Part shown: in pieces, positions 63,441 through 64,000 of the stretch
How positions within the stretch are numbered: the first letter of the stretch is position 1
How the letters are laid out: each line of letters begins with the position of its first letter
DNA from: Lucinisca nassula
Lineage: Eukaryota > Mollusca > Bivalvia > Lucinida > Lucinidae
Length of the DNA: 64,000 nucleotides
Direction: 5' to 3'
NCBI GenBank assembly: GCA_963580285.1
Contig: OY757010.1
Span: 214,180,138 to 214,244,137, forward strand
Made by a program: the position numbers and the translations under genes
Notes under the pieces: model-generated
Told to the model about the DNA's origin: nothing
The model's database searches: none
The model's input: only the letters and a program-made list of their open reading frames with translations

Positions 63441-63483
63441 AAGTGAGCAGCTTTTGCAGACTGGACCCAGGTATTTATAGCCA

Positions 63484-63935
63484 GTACAGAACAGACTTTC
63501 TTGCACACCAGACAAGGAAATCCGTGATTTTACCCTGGGATAGAAATTTATGTTCTGACCCTGGTGTTCTGATCCAATATTGAATATTCCCGCGTGTTTG
63601 ATAAATGTACTGGTTGAATACGACCTCATATGCGCCGTTGTTAAGGTTGACGTCATGCACGTTACGTGAGGTCACTAAACATTCCTGTAGTGTCATCACA
63701 ATATGGCGGACGTTGGTAACCGAAGTGACTGCAGCATTTATAAAAATCCGCGCTAAAAATGGAAGGTATGCAAGAAAAAGAATCCTATATGGGTGTGAGA
63801 GGTGGATAGAAAAATCCAACCCTTGGGATCACTGTCCGGCATCACTCGGCAATCCTCGTGATGCCAGACAGTGACCCTCGGGATGGATTTTTCCATCCAC
63901 CCCTCACATCCATATAAGATTCTTATATTCTTGCA
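63484..63935 (+). repeat. 0.45-kb repeat with CRE-like sites, copy 2
   Basis: Same order as 59455-59882: GGGATAGAAATTTATGTTCT, one intact TGACGTCA and one changed to TGAGGTCA, ACAATATGGCGGACGTTGG, then the long inverted repeat (about 63778-63920). It keeps the extra 5' block CTTGCACACCAGACAAGG. Confidence 0.8.
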
Positions 63936-64000
63936 CACCAGATAAGGAAATCCATGGGTTTAGCTTGGGATAGGAATTCTGTTCTAACCCTGGTGGTCTT
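63928..64000 (+). repeat. 0.45-kb repeat, third copy, cut by window end
   Basis: TTCTTGCACACCAGATAAGG, GGGATAGGAATTCTGTTCTA and CCCTGGTGGTCTT repeat the start of copy 2, so copies 2 and 3 are in tandem. Confidence 0.65.

Overview
The window is eukaryotic and looks like accessory, transposon-saturated DNA from a mollusc, most probably a bivalve. This rests on AT-rich sequence, tRNA-derived SINEs, many short inverted-repeat elements, and tandem-repeat-bearing elements that start with a (GTCC/GTCT)n tract, a style common in clams and oysters (established knowledge plus inference). I found no convincing host gene, structural RNA gene or CRISPR array. Every coding stretch I can support is transposon-derived, and nearly all are broken.

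Layout. 1-9.8 kb: inverted minisatellite arrays (780 and 8917) enclose a 3.3-kb Mutator-like element (1164-4464, perfect 9-bp target duplication, hairpin-rich TIRs, a broken N-terminal coding exon), a TA-flanked MITE (5851-6536) and a TIR element (6602-8656) carrying a LINE tail whose RNase H frame is intact. 9.5-24.4 kb: LINE tail, SINEs of six families, stem-loop MITEs and several HINE-type tandem-repeat elements. 24.5-30 kb: one such element containing an RTE-like LINE, which is itself split by a 1327-bp mariner (TA duplication) and a tRNA-Lys-like SINE (13-bp duplication). 30-53.5 kb: mostly large tandem-repeat elements, several nested, two of them blocks inside hAT-like elements with perfect 8-bp duplications (33594-37840 and 39245-44935). 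53.5-64 kb: dense TTAA-flanked MITEs, SINEs and a 0.45-kb repeat with CRE-like sites.

How the parts work together. The window reads as a record of nested insertions. The tandem-repeat elements share one architecture: 5' hairpin whose arm is repeated inverted near the 3' end, tetranucleotide tract, 120-175 bp core repeats, 3' hairpin, then CTAG or CTTG before a T. That matches Helentron-associated non-autonomous elements (HINEs). The SINEs share a 3' end, suggesting one LINE partner. Three MITE families with different ends share one hairpin core. Autonomous partners (helicase, TTAA transposase, hAT transposase) are not encoded here.

Names used below. H1-H6 are tandem-repeat element families by 5' end (H1 AGCTCACCTG, H2 ATGCCCCCGG, H3 TATACCCCCG, H4 ATCCCCACG, H5 AGGGCCCCG, H6 AGCTCGCC). 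S1-S6 are SINE families (S1 no clear tRNA head, S2 Thr(GGT)-like, S3 Thr(TGT)-like, S4 Lys(CTT)-like, S5 Val(TAC)-like, S6 Gln(CTG)-like). M-I, M-II and M-III are hairpin-core MITEs; SL is the stem-loop GTGGGTACTCGTTAGAACC repeat. These names are local to this report.
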